A stretch of DNA of 64,000 bases. Origin: Rosa chinensis (lineage: Eukaryota > Streptophyta > Magnoliopsida > Rosales > Rosaceae). The DNA lies in contig NC_037093.1 in NCBI RefSeq assembly GCF_002994745.2, positions 22,207,555-22,271,554 on the forward strand. Reading direction: 5' to 3'. A program made the position numbers and the translations under genes. Positions 36,301-46,500 of the stretch are shown piece after piece. Each line of letters opens with the position of its first letter. Within the stretch, counting starts at the first letter, position 1. The notes beneath the pieces were generated by a model. It was not told the DNA's origin and did not search any database. It saw only the letters and a list, made by a program, of their open reading frames with translations.

Positions 36301-37429
36301 GTCATATCCTTTGCATAGGACGGTCTCAGTCCTAATGTCCCTAAGGAACGGGCTTTGTAAAACGAGCGAGAGGCTTTAGAAGCAACCAATGAGAATTTTG
36401 GTTGGGCCTGAGCGTCTTAAACGCTATTCGAAGCAAGTTGGTGATTGCAGCATCACCTAGGGCGCCATCACAATGATGGACGCCATCCACGGCGTCATGG
36501 ATAGGGACTGCGCCAGCCCTAGGCTGGTGGTGGACGGAGGCAGTGCCCTAGGCAGCAGCGTCGGTCACACTTAGTCCAGGAATCAACTTTTGATTCATAC
36601 TTCATTTCGCTCGAGAGAAAAGATGTCCATGTGAAGTCTTTGGTAGACGGATCATCATATCATGACTAGGATGATCTATCTTATCGTGACAAAGCCAATA
36701 TGTGTCTAAATCCAAGAGATCTTCTCTCATAACTTTTATTGGATTAATAGCTCGAATAGTGACATAGAGTCCACTAGAGAGACACATAAACTTCTCTAAG
36801 ATGCGTCTTTGTTCGCAATCATTAAATGTATTGCAAAGGAACTCATTTCCGTTCTCTACATGCATTTTCGCATGGAATTCGTTGGCTATTCATAGGGTAC
36901 GATTTGCCCTAAGAGCGTAGAGAGTTTCTGTGACAGCTGTAATCAAGGTGTCATTTGGCAAGTGGAACTTGGGCTATTCCATGTCCTTGAATTAATACTG
37001 ATGGCCCGGCCATCGTAGTCACAAAGTCATATTCTCAGAATCAAAATTGAGTCATAATGAAAAGAACTCGAAATTTTATTCATAAGCCAACAAAGTACAT
37101 CATTGTCTCTTAACCATTAGGAGAATCTAATCCAAATGCTAGCTAATGCAAAACAATGGTAGTAAATGTGACCAGGTGAGTAAAGAGATGTCGGTGGAGC
37201 AAGGCTCGCTTAAGTACCACTAATCTCAGAACCTTCCTAGACATCACACTTACTTTGGGTGTGCCTACTTTGAAGAAAGACTAAACCATTGGCATTTACT
37301 ACAAAGTATATTGCAATTGCCTATTACATCTCTTGGAAAAATAAAGACTTAAACAGAATTGGCGATCTATTGATCCCAGCCAGATTTATAGTCTTCAACC
37401 CTTCACTCTAGATCATCTTCTTGATCTTC
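33381..37429 (-). pseudogene. Copia pol remnant (GAG-pre-integrase, integrase, RT, RNase H)
   Basis: Only short frames survive. GAG-pre-integrase-like LDTYWLCHDKIDHPSHDMMI is at 36602-36865. Integrase-core-like YFMMLVDTQTRRSRV is at 36077-36271. Reverse transcriptase entry WPKWKDAIQVKIDSLTMRKV is at 34962-35156. The RT C-terminus YLSQCTRLDISYVVNLLARY, followed by a YSSAPTRRHW block, is at 34023-34286. Many stops and frameshifts separate them. The protease motif was not located. The element cannot make its own enzymes. Confidence 0.8.
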
Positions 37430-38461
37430 TTATTCCACATAGTGAGCTTCTCTTGCTTCACAATATGCTTTGTAGGCGGTGACAAGTTCTTCACGAGCTC
37501 TACAAATGTATGCCCAATGATCAGACACTCCACATCGAGAACGTACATCTCTTTGCTCGAACTCCATTGATTGAGGCACTTTGAAAGCGTCATTTAGATG
37601 GCTCTTAGTGTTGGTGGCGCCACCAACATGGCCAGAGGCGTTGCCTCCCTTTCTCTTTCCACGTTTACCTCTTCGGTTCCGTGTTCGCCTATTTTGGCGG
37701 TTACCTTCCCAAGTAGAGCGATTATATGGATCAGAATGTCCAGAAGTATACCTAAGATTAGGGTTTCGCTCTTGGCGCCCTCTCTTAGAGGTGCGACTAT
37801 AATTGGATTCCGGAATATGCTCTGTTTCCACGGATCTCGAATTATAGTTCTTCACAAGGATATTGTCATGCTTTTCAGCGACATTCATAGTTCCAATGAG
37901 CTCATGAAACCTTGTGATCCGTCTTGCATTAACATCGATTTGATAGTTCTTAGTAACCATCAATGCAGAGACAGGGAAGGTAGAGAGAGTCTTCTCAATC
38001 AACATCGCATCTGTGATCTCTTTACCACAGAATTCCATTAAGGATTTAATGCGAAGTGCTTCCGAGTTATAGTCAAGAACTGACTTGAAATCACAGAAGC
38101 GGAGGCTATGCCATCTCACTTCTAGGTCAGGAAGCAAGGAGTCACGGACGTTGCCAAATCTTTCTTCGAGTGAGACCCACAGCCTTCTGGGGTCTTCTTC
38201 GTTCATATACTCGTACTGGAGCGAATCATCCATATGACGAGTCATTAGGATGATGGCTTTCGCCTTATTTGCCTCTAAGGCTGCTCTATTTGCTTCCAAA
38301 GCTTGAGCTTGCTCAACAGTTAGCACGTCCTGGCTAGGCTCGAGAATCATATCCAGGATTTCATCAGCCTTGAGATGCTGGCGGATATCACGAACCCACC
38401 TGTGATATCCAGAGCCAGTTGTTCCCAATGGAGCAAAGTCCAATTTGTTCAGATTACTCAT
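37430..38461 (-). CDS. Copia gag (UBN2-type) with a damaged zinc knuckle
   Basis: An open frame of about 343 residues starting MSNLNKLDFAPLGTTGSGYH. The N-terminal half matches the UBN2/retrotransposon gag domain (LWVSLEERFGNV, YNSEALRIKSLMEFCG, DAMLIEKTLSTFP). A basic arginine-rich stretch lies near residues 230-290. The zinc knuckle C-x2-C-x4-H-x4-C is seen only as RSRCGVSDHWAYIC: the first cysteine is replaced. Gag would form the cytoplasmic particle and package RNA. An in-frame ATG further upstream (38551) is less likely because MSNLNKLDF fits the family start. It is the only long frame left in the element. Confidence 0.8.
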   Translation of the reverse strand: MSNLNKLDFAPLGTTGSGYHRWVRDIRQHLKADEILDMILEPSQDVLTVEQAQALEANRAALEANKAKAIILMTRHMDDSLQYEYMNEEDPRRLWVSLEERFGNVRDSLLPDLEVRWHSLRFCDFKSVLDYNSEALRIKSLMEFCGKEITDAMLIEKTLSTFPVSALMVTKNYQIDVNARRITRFHELIGTMNVAEKHDNILVKNYNSRSVETEHIPESNYSRTSKRGRQERNPNLRYTSGHSDPYNRSTWEGNRQNRRTRNRRGKRGKRKGGNASGHVGGATNTKSHLNDAFKVPQSMEFEQRDVRSRCGVSDHWAYICRAREELVTAYKAYCEAREAHYVE

Positions 38462-39466
38462 CCTGAAAGAGAATAAGAAATTAGGGTTAGTTTCGGAGCG
38501 AAATAGGCTACCACGAAAACATATGAAATTTCTAAGCGTAATCGCTTCCAAGAAATTAGGAATTTCCGAGCGTAGTCGCTTCCAAGAAATTCGATTCCAA
38601 GAGATATTGGATTAGATTGAAACAATGATGTAAGTGGTCGATCATAAATTCTCTACAAACTCTAAGTTTGGAGATCTCAACAAGCTCTAAGCTTGGAGTG
38701 AGCACGAACCCCCACAGTTAGGCTTAATTTGGTCTCCCCTATAATGAAGAAAGGGGGGTAGAAGAAGGGAGATTGCAAGTCCCCGAAAAAGAAGAGAAAT
38801 TGAAGTTAAAAACTCTAAAAAAAGGAGAACGTTTTGTAAAAAATACCTCGAAATAGGTCGCTGGAAAATTTGATCGGAAAAAGTGGTCGGAAAAAATCGC
38901 CGGAAAAGTTACAGGAAAATAGTTGACCGGCAGGATGACGTGGCGCTGACGCTGACGTGGCAGTGGGTCCTTCTGCTGATGTGGCAGTGGGTCCCTGTGC
39001 TGATGTGGCAGTGGGCCTGCGTCAGTGGGCCTCTACCATGGGCTTGGGCTTCTGCTTCTTGGGCTTCTGGGCTTCCTTTCCCTTTTTTTTTCTTTTTCTT
39101 TTCTTTTCTTCTCTTTTCTGCCGGTTTTCTGTAGGAGATTTAGTCGGCCGGTTCAAGCACTTTTAGGCCGGTTTTCTCACTTTTTCTTCTGGTTCCAGAA
39201 TCCTGCTACCATAATTTGGTGGAAATTGGAGGTCCGGAAGATGGTGAACCGGTGGAATATTTGCTGCTAGTTGTATAGAGCTTCCGGTGGCCGGTTCGGT
39301 GGTTTTCCGGCCTGTTCTTGAGGTGGGCCTGCCGGTTCTGGACTCCTGGGATCGAGTTCTTCAAGGTGTGAGGTGGAGGCAGAAAAGGCTCCAAGGTTTT
39401 GTATTCGGATTCAAGGTTTTTAGCTTCTTGAATCAGGGTTTGACTATTTGTTTCAGGGTTAGGGCT

Positions 39467-39480
39467 TCGTGCTGATAACG
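39467..39480 (-). other. Primer-binding site region
   Basis: Directly after the 5' LTR the minus strand reads CGTTATCAGCACGA. It shares the TATCAG core with the usual initiator-Met PBS TGGTATCAGAGC but differs around it. The same sequence adjoins the LTR at 236. Confidence 0.55.
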
Positions 39481-39683
39481 TGTTTTAGGGAATCAGAAAT
39501 TGAGAGATAATCGCTGTGTATTCTCATTGATAATAGGGGTCTCTTTATATAGAGGATTACAATGCATAGAGTTAGAATCATACAAGGAAAGATAATCTCT
39601 AGATTCTTCTAATTAAACCATATTACCACTAGGTCAAGTAACCTAGAGTTTGGGCCAAACACAAATAGAGATATCCTTAAACA
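39481..39683 (-). repeat. 5' LTR of the Copia element
   Basis: 203 bp, TG...CA, with GGGAG duplicated just outside at 39684-39688. Confidence 0.95.
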
Positions 39684-39688
39684 GGGAG

Positions 39689-40759
39689 AAAATTTTGGTT
39701 TTAGAATTCTTTTCACATTGGCTCAAATGACAGAAATTCTGTATCATTGTTAAAGTTTATGATTTTGATATTTTGAATTCTATATTTTTGTAGATTGAAA
39801 TTTAAAAATTTTTATTTGGCTGACAACCAACCATATATTGTGGCTTTCCAGTCATTTCAAACGTGTTTATTTTTTTTTTGTCTTCTCTATTTTTAAACAA
39901 CTAATTAGGTTCCTTCTTCCCCTTCGACCAATTTCAATTCTTTAAGAACCAGGGCTGTTTTCCTTCAATTCTTTCGGCGACTCATCTCCACTTATTCTCA
40001 TCAAAAGCTTGCACCTCTCCGCCACTAAACACCCAAATGCCCAAATATCTGTTGATGACTCAAACTCTTACTTGTTCACTGATTCCGACGACATGTACAA
40101 CGGAGTTCCCTGGACTTTGACTCTGTTTCCGGTTGGCCCTGCCTTTTTGGCAAGTTTGAAATCGGCGAGAGATTGCCGATTTATGTGAAACACAAACATA
40201 ACCTCCCTCTCCTCATCATCTACTTCCACAACAATGGGCTTGGTCCTCTTTTTGGTTTCTGCATAACCACCGTCGTACGGTACTCTAGTCTGTTAGATGG
40301 CCACACTTATGTTTATGTGGAATTAATGAGGAAAAGAAGAGAGAAGAAGAGAACCTAACTAGATGTATTTTGAAGATATTTTTGATTTCAGTCAAAGAAT
40401 AATGTCATGTTATGAACATTTCGATAGTTCAAAGAAATTTTAAGGGTTTTTGTCCATTTACCCCATTTTTAGAGATTTTTTTCTCACTTACCCCATTAAG
40501 TTTTTTTAATTATCTCTTACCCAAAACACTCTAAGGAGGTCTTCCCTAATACCCCATTAAGATTTTTTTTTTTGTTTTTATTTTTTTTAATACCATTTTA
40601 CCCTCACCTTTGTTACTTAGAGAGAGAGAGAAAAAAAAATGGAAGAGAGAGAAACCATAGGGGACTTCGCCGGAGCTCGGTCACCGGCTGCTGGTAGCCG
40701 GATTCCAGTCACCGGCCGCCGGTAGCCTGCCGCCGCCCACCGGAATTTTCTAAAAAACT
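39689..40759. other. Intergenic, with a short unrecognised coding-like stretch
   Basis: A C-rich stretch near 40010-40170 can be read as a short open frame (VDDSNSYLFTDSDDMYNGVP) that I do not recognise and that is not continued. The rest is AT-rich. No gene is called. Confidence 0.4.
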
Positions 40760-41010
40760 CACCGGAAATGTTTATTGCTCCCAATAGACATCTATTGCCT
40801 CCCAATAGATGGGTCGTAGACCTCTATTGCCCCCCAATAGACGTTTATTGCCCTAATAGTCTATTGGCCCCCAATAGACGATTATCAGCCATGTATTGCC
40901 CCCCAATAGACGATTATCATCCATGTATTGCCCCCCAATAGACGATTATCAGTCATGTATTGCCCCCCAATAGACGTCTATTGCCCCCCAATAGAGGGCA
41001 ATAGACGTTT
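40760..41010. repeat. Palindromic minisatellite (CTATTG-C6-AATAG units)
   Basis: A 32-bp unit starting TATTGCCCCCCAATAGACG occurs at 40894, 40926 and 40958, with a 31-bp variant at 40862 and looser copies on either side. Each unit contains a small inverted repeat, CTATTG...CAATAG around a C-run. Confidence 0.85.
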
Positions 41011-41275
41011 CGATTACCGAAATAGTAATTAATCTTCCTAAAATTACACAAATAAAACTTTGATTAAAGAAAAAAAACGAGCAGATTACATTAATTCAAA
41101 ACATCTATTGTCCCCTAATAGAACTTTTTTTTTCAATTTCTTTCCTTATGGGCATTCTGCCCCTATTTTATCAAAAAAAAAAAAGAGTCTTCAGCCTTCT
41201 TATGCTCGATCTTAGCTGGGAAAAAAAAAATCCCCAAAATCCAGTAAAAAAAAAAAAGACACAGAGGAGACTTGG

Positions 41276-41680
41276 CCGAAATCGAACCGGCTTCTACTCT
41301 TCCTCCTCCGGCGAGGTCGAAGCCTCCCACTCGCACATCAAACACTTTACTAGGTACGCCCATTGACGCAAGACATCTTCACCAACTACGCCACCAAGCG
41401 CCTTTGCCGGATCCAACTATTTCACCAACTACCACGACCGGGTCAACGTCCCCAATCTCCGATTCACTTCCTCGACTTGAGCTCCAACAATCACAAGCTC
41501 TCCTTCATCGGCTACAGCCCTCGCTTTCGCCTCTACCGGAATTTCATAGCTGTGGTCGCCGAGATGCATGCGCTCCAGATGGAACCCGACCAGGCGGCGA
41601 CTCTGGTTCTGACAGAGCTGTGTGATTTCAAAGGGATGTTGAAGGCGGTGGAGAGGTTCAAGGTGACGGCGATGTTCTAG
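41276..41680 (+). other. Coding-like GC-rich stretch, possibly a captured gene fragment
   Basis: High GC and codon-like composition contrast with the flanks. The longest frame is 41363-41680 (105 codons), ending AVVAEMHALQMEPDQAAT and AVERFKVTAMF; another frame (41272-41625) also stays open. I do not recognise the protein, and splice or frame breaks are likely. It sits between the minisatellite and a GA microsatellite, in sequence that looks transposon-like. Confidence 0.25.
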
Positions 41681-41762
41681 ACGAGGACGGAGGCCGTCTT
41701 GGAGATGGTCTGGTACGGCTGCATTCGATCGGAGATGGTCTGGTACAGCTGCATTCGATTGG

Positions 41763-41765
<3 letters not shown>

Positions 41766-41857
<92 letters not shown>
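41766..41857. repeat. (GA)n microsatellite
   Basis: About 45 uninterrupted GA dinucleotides, long enough to be polymorphic. Confidence 0.95.
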
Positions 41858-41859
<2 letters not shown>

Positions 41860-41970
41860 GTGGCTGTGGTTTCTTAATTAGACTAAGGGCAAAATTGTCA
41901 TTTCTCTTTAGATTGGGTTAGTGAGAATAAATCTGTTGCTGGAATAAGTGGGATAACTTTGGCTCATTTT

Positions 41971-42247
41971 AGGGCTTTTGGTCAAGGACCCAAATTTTAA
42001 CCGCCACCCGATATATATTTAGTTGAACTACCAACTTTTGCTGCTTCCCATTATGGTCCAAGTTCAAGAGACTCCCAATCCCTACATCCATGATGACAAC
42101 GCTAGAATGTAAGGGTTTTGGTCAAGGACCCAAATTTTAACCCCCGCCCAATATATATTTAGTTGGACCACCAACTTTTGCTCCTTCCCATTATGGTCCA
42201 AGTTCAAGAGACTCCCAATCCCTACATCCATGATGACAACGCTAGAA
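41971..42247. repeat. Tandem duplication, unit about 137 bp
   Basis: 41971-42108 and 42112-42247 are near-identical direct copies, starting AGGG(C)TTTTGGTCAAGGACC and ending GACAACGCTAGAAT, with a handful of substitutions. Confidence 0.9.
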
Positions 42248-42249
42248 TC

Positions 42250-43399
42250 ATTGATGTGTTTTCAAAACAGTGTTTGACCTACAAACTTTATTAAAACATT
42301 AGAGTTGCAGATTCTAACCAATTAAACTATATAGAGTGTGTTTGACATGTGATTCTAATTATGTATCATGCAGTTCAATGGCACAATAGAAATTCTTACA
42401 TGTCCGTTATACTTGATGGTACAAAATTAAAGCTTTCTTCAGTGGAAAATCAATAATCTTAACCCTACAAGTGTAGCTAGTTAGATCCCGTGCATCAATC
42501 TGCAATAACGTTTTTAGAAAGGTTACCAACTTCTGCACGCAAGTCATGCCCCCACCACATATGCCTATTTAATAATACATCTCATGCTATTACTATTATT
42601 TCTGATGCTAGAAAGAAATTCATCAAGTTTTTGAGATAAAAAACGAGGGGGGTTTTTCGGGTAACATAATTTGATATGACTGTGCTAGCAAAAACTATAA
42701 GTTGCAACTTTCAACTCGAATGCTCCGTTCTATGAAAACTGTCATAAAAAAACTCAAGAAAATAGTTATAATTTCAAAACAAGAACTATATTAGTAGTGT
42801 CTTTTCATCACATCATTCGATATTTTTTTCTATTAGATGGACGGAAAAGCAATAAGTTATGGTAAAGCACCAAATGTGAATGTCTCATTAGGGCATTTTA
42901 TCAAAGTTAGAGGCAATGATTTAACAATTAATGGAGCAAACTGTGATCAATTAACTCCTGAAATATTATGTGGATAATTTTTCATCAGTTAATACGTACA
43001 ATATGACAATATATCGAAGTATCGAACAAAACTCTAGGCCCTCAATTCGGAGCTAATGAACAATGAATGATATCAACAAACACAGAACATGTCGCAGCAT
43101 CAAGAGAACCAAAAGAGACGAGAATTAGAACATACGTGATACATGGTGCTCTTTTAACTCATGAAGCAGGTCAATAAAGGAAAATTGGTCACTCCCCAAA
43201 GGCTCAAACATCACCACAAGATTTGCTCAACAGCTAAAAAGTATAACCGATTGGATTTTTCATGAGAGGTGCGATCAAAGTAGATTCTCCAAGCCGATGT
43301 TCGCGTTTTGAAAAATTTATAAATGCACAGCCGTACCAAAACTGCCCTCCACAAGATGGATCCAAGTCCTAAAAAGACTTTCGGGTCATCAAAACCCGA
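42250..43399. other. Intergenic, no gene recognised
   Basis: AT-rich spacer upstream of the RBM28-like gene. No TIR or coding signal found. Confidence 0.5.
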
Positions 43400-43418
43400 A
43401 GCCCAGTTAGTAGGCCCA
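43399..43418. promoter_or_regulatory. Site II-like elements upstream of the RBM28-like gene
   Basis: AGCCCA (43400-43405) and GGCCCA (43413-43418) are TGGGCT and TGGGCC on the other strand. They lie about 100 bp before the ATG. Paired site II motifs (TGGGCY, bound by TCP factors) are typical of plant ribosome-biogenesis and growth genes, which fits the product. Confidence 0.45.
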
Positions 43419-43514
43419 AATGAGAACCCGAATGGTTGTAAACCCACCCTGAGAGGTTTTATGTCCATTCCATTCGCCCGCCGAGCAGGAGCAGGAGCAG
43501 AAGCAGAAGCAGAG

Positions 43515-46500
43515 ATGGGGAAGAAGAAAAGCAAAGACGGGAGCCATCCCAGAACCGAAACCGAGCACTGTACCTCCACCGTCTTCGTCTCCAATTTGCC
43601 CTACTCTTTCACCAATTCCCAGGTACTCTCATTCTTTTTCAAATCCCCGATTTTGTAAATTTTTCCCTCAAAACTAACCTAGAACAAGACCTAATCATCC
43701 AAATTTAGCTCAATACTTGTATTACTATCTGTTCAAAGATTTCTGATTTTTGTTTTTTTTTTTTTTTTTGTGTATGTGTGATTTGGCTGTGCTGTTTTAT
43801 TTATGCAAAGTATTGTTTGTATTGTGAAAATCAGCTGGAGGAGACGTTCAGTGAAGTCGGACCGATCAGGCGGTGCTTTATGGTCACAAAAAAGGGTGAG
43901 CTAAAATTGTGCAAGAGAGTAATTTGCATTTTGGATTGTAGTACCAACTATTAGAAGTTTCAGTCAGAGACTGTTTCTTATATGCCTTTTTTGCATTGGT
44001 TGCAGGGTCGACGGAGCACCGTGGTTTTGGCTTTGTTCAATTGTAAGTTCAAGTTCATTAGTATTCCTGCAGCATGTATCGTCTTATAATGATAGGTTCA
44101 TTAGGTTTGGGCATTCGTTTACTAAATGAACTTTAAACTATCAAATGTTTGAGGTTTCGAGAATTTGAAATATTTTTTTTTTTAATTTGTGTTTTTGTAT
44201 CTGTTTGTAGTGCTGTCACAACCGATGCTGATCGCTCCGTTGAGCTGAAGAATGGTGTGTCTGTTGGAGGTCGAAAGATTGCTGTTAAGCATGCCATGCA
44301 CCGTGCACCTTTTGAACAACGAAGATCAAAGAAAGATCAAGGTTGGTAGTAGTAGTAGTAGTACTCATCTTAGTATGGATCTAAGGCACACCTATAATTT
44401 CACTTCCTAGCTGAAGGACACTTGTGATATTTTGTTTCAAATTAAATAAAAAGAGGGAAGGGAGAGAAGAAGATGATCGAGGTAGGGTGACGGGAATAAA
44501 ATACATAGAATGGCTTATAAAATTAAAACAGTAAAAAACCTTTAAGTAGTTTGGTCAGCACTATTGAGTATTGACACTCTTGTTTAGCTTCTAGGATTTG
44601 ACATTCTGAGTCCATATAATTTACAAAATACTCAACTTGGAATCCCGGAAGCTAAGTGCTAAATGTATTACTGATGATTAGGGTTTAGCACTATTGACAC
44701 ACTTGTTTGGCTTTAGGATTTGACATTGTGAGTCCATATAATTTACAAAATACTCAACTTGGAATCCTGGAAGCTAAGTGGTAAAAGTATTTCTGAAGAT
44801 TATGTATTCTCCATTTTCCCTTTCTTCATATATATACCCTCTTTTCCAATAAACAAGTCAATTGAATAAAGTTATCAAACTGTCTCCCTGATCTCAATTC
44901 TGCCATAAATGTTTTGTTTATCTTACGTTTTTAGGTTCTGAATTGGATGAAACTATGAATTCAAAAAATGGCAAGGATGGAGACAATCCTAAAGAGGGAA
45001 AGGGTGCTTCAAACTTGGATACAAGAGGTGGTGAATCTTATTATATATATTTATGTTACTGTTTGTTTTTATACATTTTTTTCTTTGGTTATGATAGTTT
45101 TCATACTCTATTCCACTATTCTTTCTTTGACTGGAACATTAAGGATAAAATGTTAATACTGGTCCTAATGTTCTCAATTCAATTTCTGCAATATTGGTTT
45201 TCTTATCTAACTATGTTGTGTTTGTAGAGATCAAATTGGATAAGACCATGAAGTCAAAGAATGACAAGGACGCTGGCAATTTGAAAAAGGAAAAGGATGC
45301 TTCAAAGTTGGAGGAAAAAGGTCACTATTCTTAGTATATAAATCATGTTATTGTGGTTTCATACTTATCATACTTAACCATTTGGATTTTGTTGCTTTGG
45401 AATAAAATGCAGAAAAAACTGTGAAACCCAGAAAACCAGCAGCACCACGTAAAGATGTAGTGGCAAAAGTGGGAGGTTCTGAAAAGCAGAGGTATATAAT
45501 ATTCCCTTGCATCTCAAGGCCAATATAGTTTTCATTCCCAATGTAATTCTTTTTATTTCTTTTTCCCCAAGTGAGTCAGTTGGTTCAGTCTCACATTTAT
45601 TAGAGCCTTGTTGGTTCATATAGTCATTAAGTTCATGCATTACAGCTTTCAATTTACCATGAATTCTATCCGCTTGTAGAAGTGTGTTAACAGATTGTGT
45701 TGATATCAAGTTTAAACTTAGACTGGACACAGGAATCTGATGTTGATAGATTTTTATTGAATATATAGATAAAAGCTTAGGAAATATAATTGGGCTTAGT
45801 CAGCTCAATTCAGGGCCTTTAACTTTCATTCTATGTACTCTTGAGATAGCATGTGAGACCACAGGGCAATCTTGCGGCTCATTGCCTTGCAAGATTTTCC
45901 CTTTCATTAGGGTTACATTATTTCTGGTTATCAGATTCAGGAGATATTATCCAGGACTCCTGTTTGAAGATTGTTATCCTTCTTGATTCTGAATGAAAAT
46001 CTTTTGTCGTATCTCATCCAAAAAGAAAAAGGAGAAAAAGAAGGAAGAAAAAAAATGGAAATATAGGGTTAAAAGCATGATTAATGTAGGTCTCCATCTT
46101 TGATTTAGTTTTTTCGAAGTTTGCAAATCTTTGGCCATATGCACAAAATCAATTTCAGACGAGTGAATTTTGAGGCCTCTGAATATGAAGGAGTCTTCTA
46201 AGTTCTAAGACTTTTCTTTTTTGACGTCAAGTATAATTACCTAGTATAATTAGGCAGCTATATGTTTTCTTAGTTTTGTGTTCCAACTCACATGTCATTT
46301 GTAGGTAACAGGGTTATCAAGTAATTTGATTGAAAAACAAAAGAAAATAAAAACCATCTCTTGTGTTATGATAAAAATTTTCCTGTCAATGGATTTTACT
46401 TTATTAAGTTCCTGGTTCTCAGCTTAATATTTGGGTTCTCAATTTGATGTGAATAATGATTTTTGTCCTATACTCAATCTGTGTTATATCGTAAACGTTT

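Larger units (their letters stand above)
33168..39683 (-). mobile_element. Complete-length Copia (Ty1) retrotransposon
   Basis: Two 203-bp LTRs (33168-33370 and 39481-39683), each TG...CA, flank a 6.1-kb interior. A perfect 5-bp target duplication GGGAG lies at 33163-33167 and 39684-39688. On the minus strand the order is 5' LTR, leader, gag, GAG-pre-integrase, integrase, reverse transcriptase, RNase H, polypurine tract, 3' LTR, which is the Copia order. The LTRs differ at four of 203 positions by eye (about 2%), so the insertion is fairly recent. The pol region is nevertheless heavily broken. Confidence 0.95.

Noticed and set aside
37581..38041. Plus-strand frames of 73 and 147 codons
   Set aside because: Antisense shadows of the Copia gag.
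40760..41010. Regularly spaced repeats resembling a CRISPR array
   Set aside because: The 'spacers' are also repeated, the sequence is plant nuclear DNA, and the unit is a simple 32-bp minisatellite.
43211..43594. Minus-strand 127-codon frame
   Set aside because: Antisense to the first exon of the RBM28-like gene; no domain.
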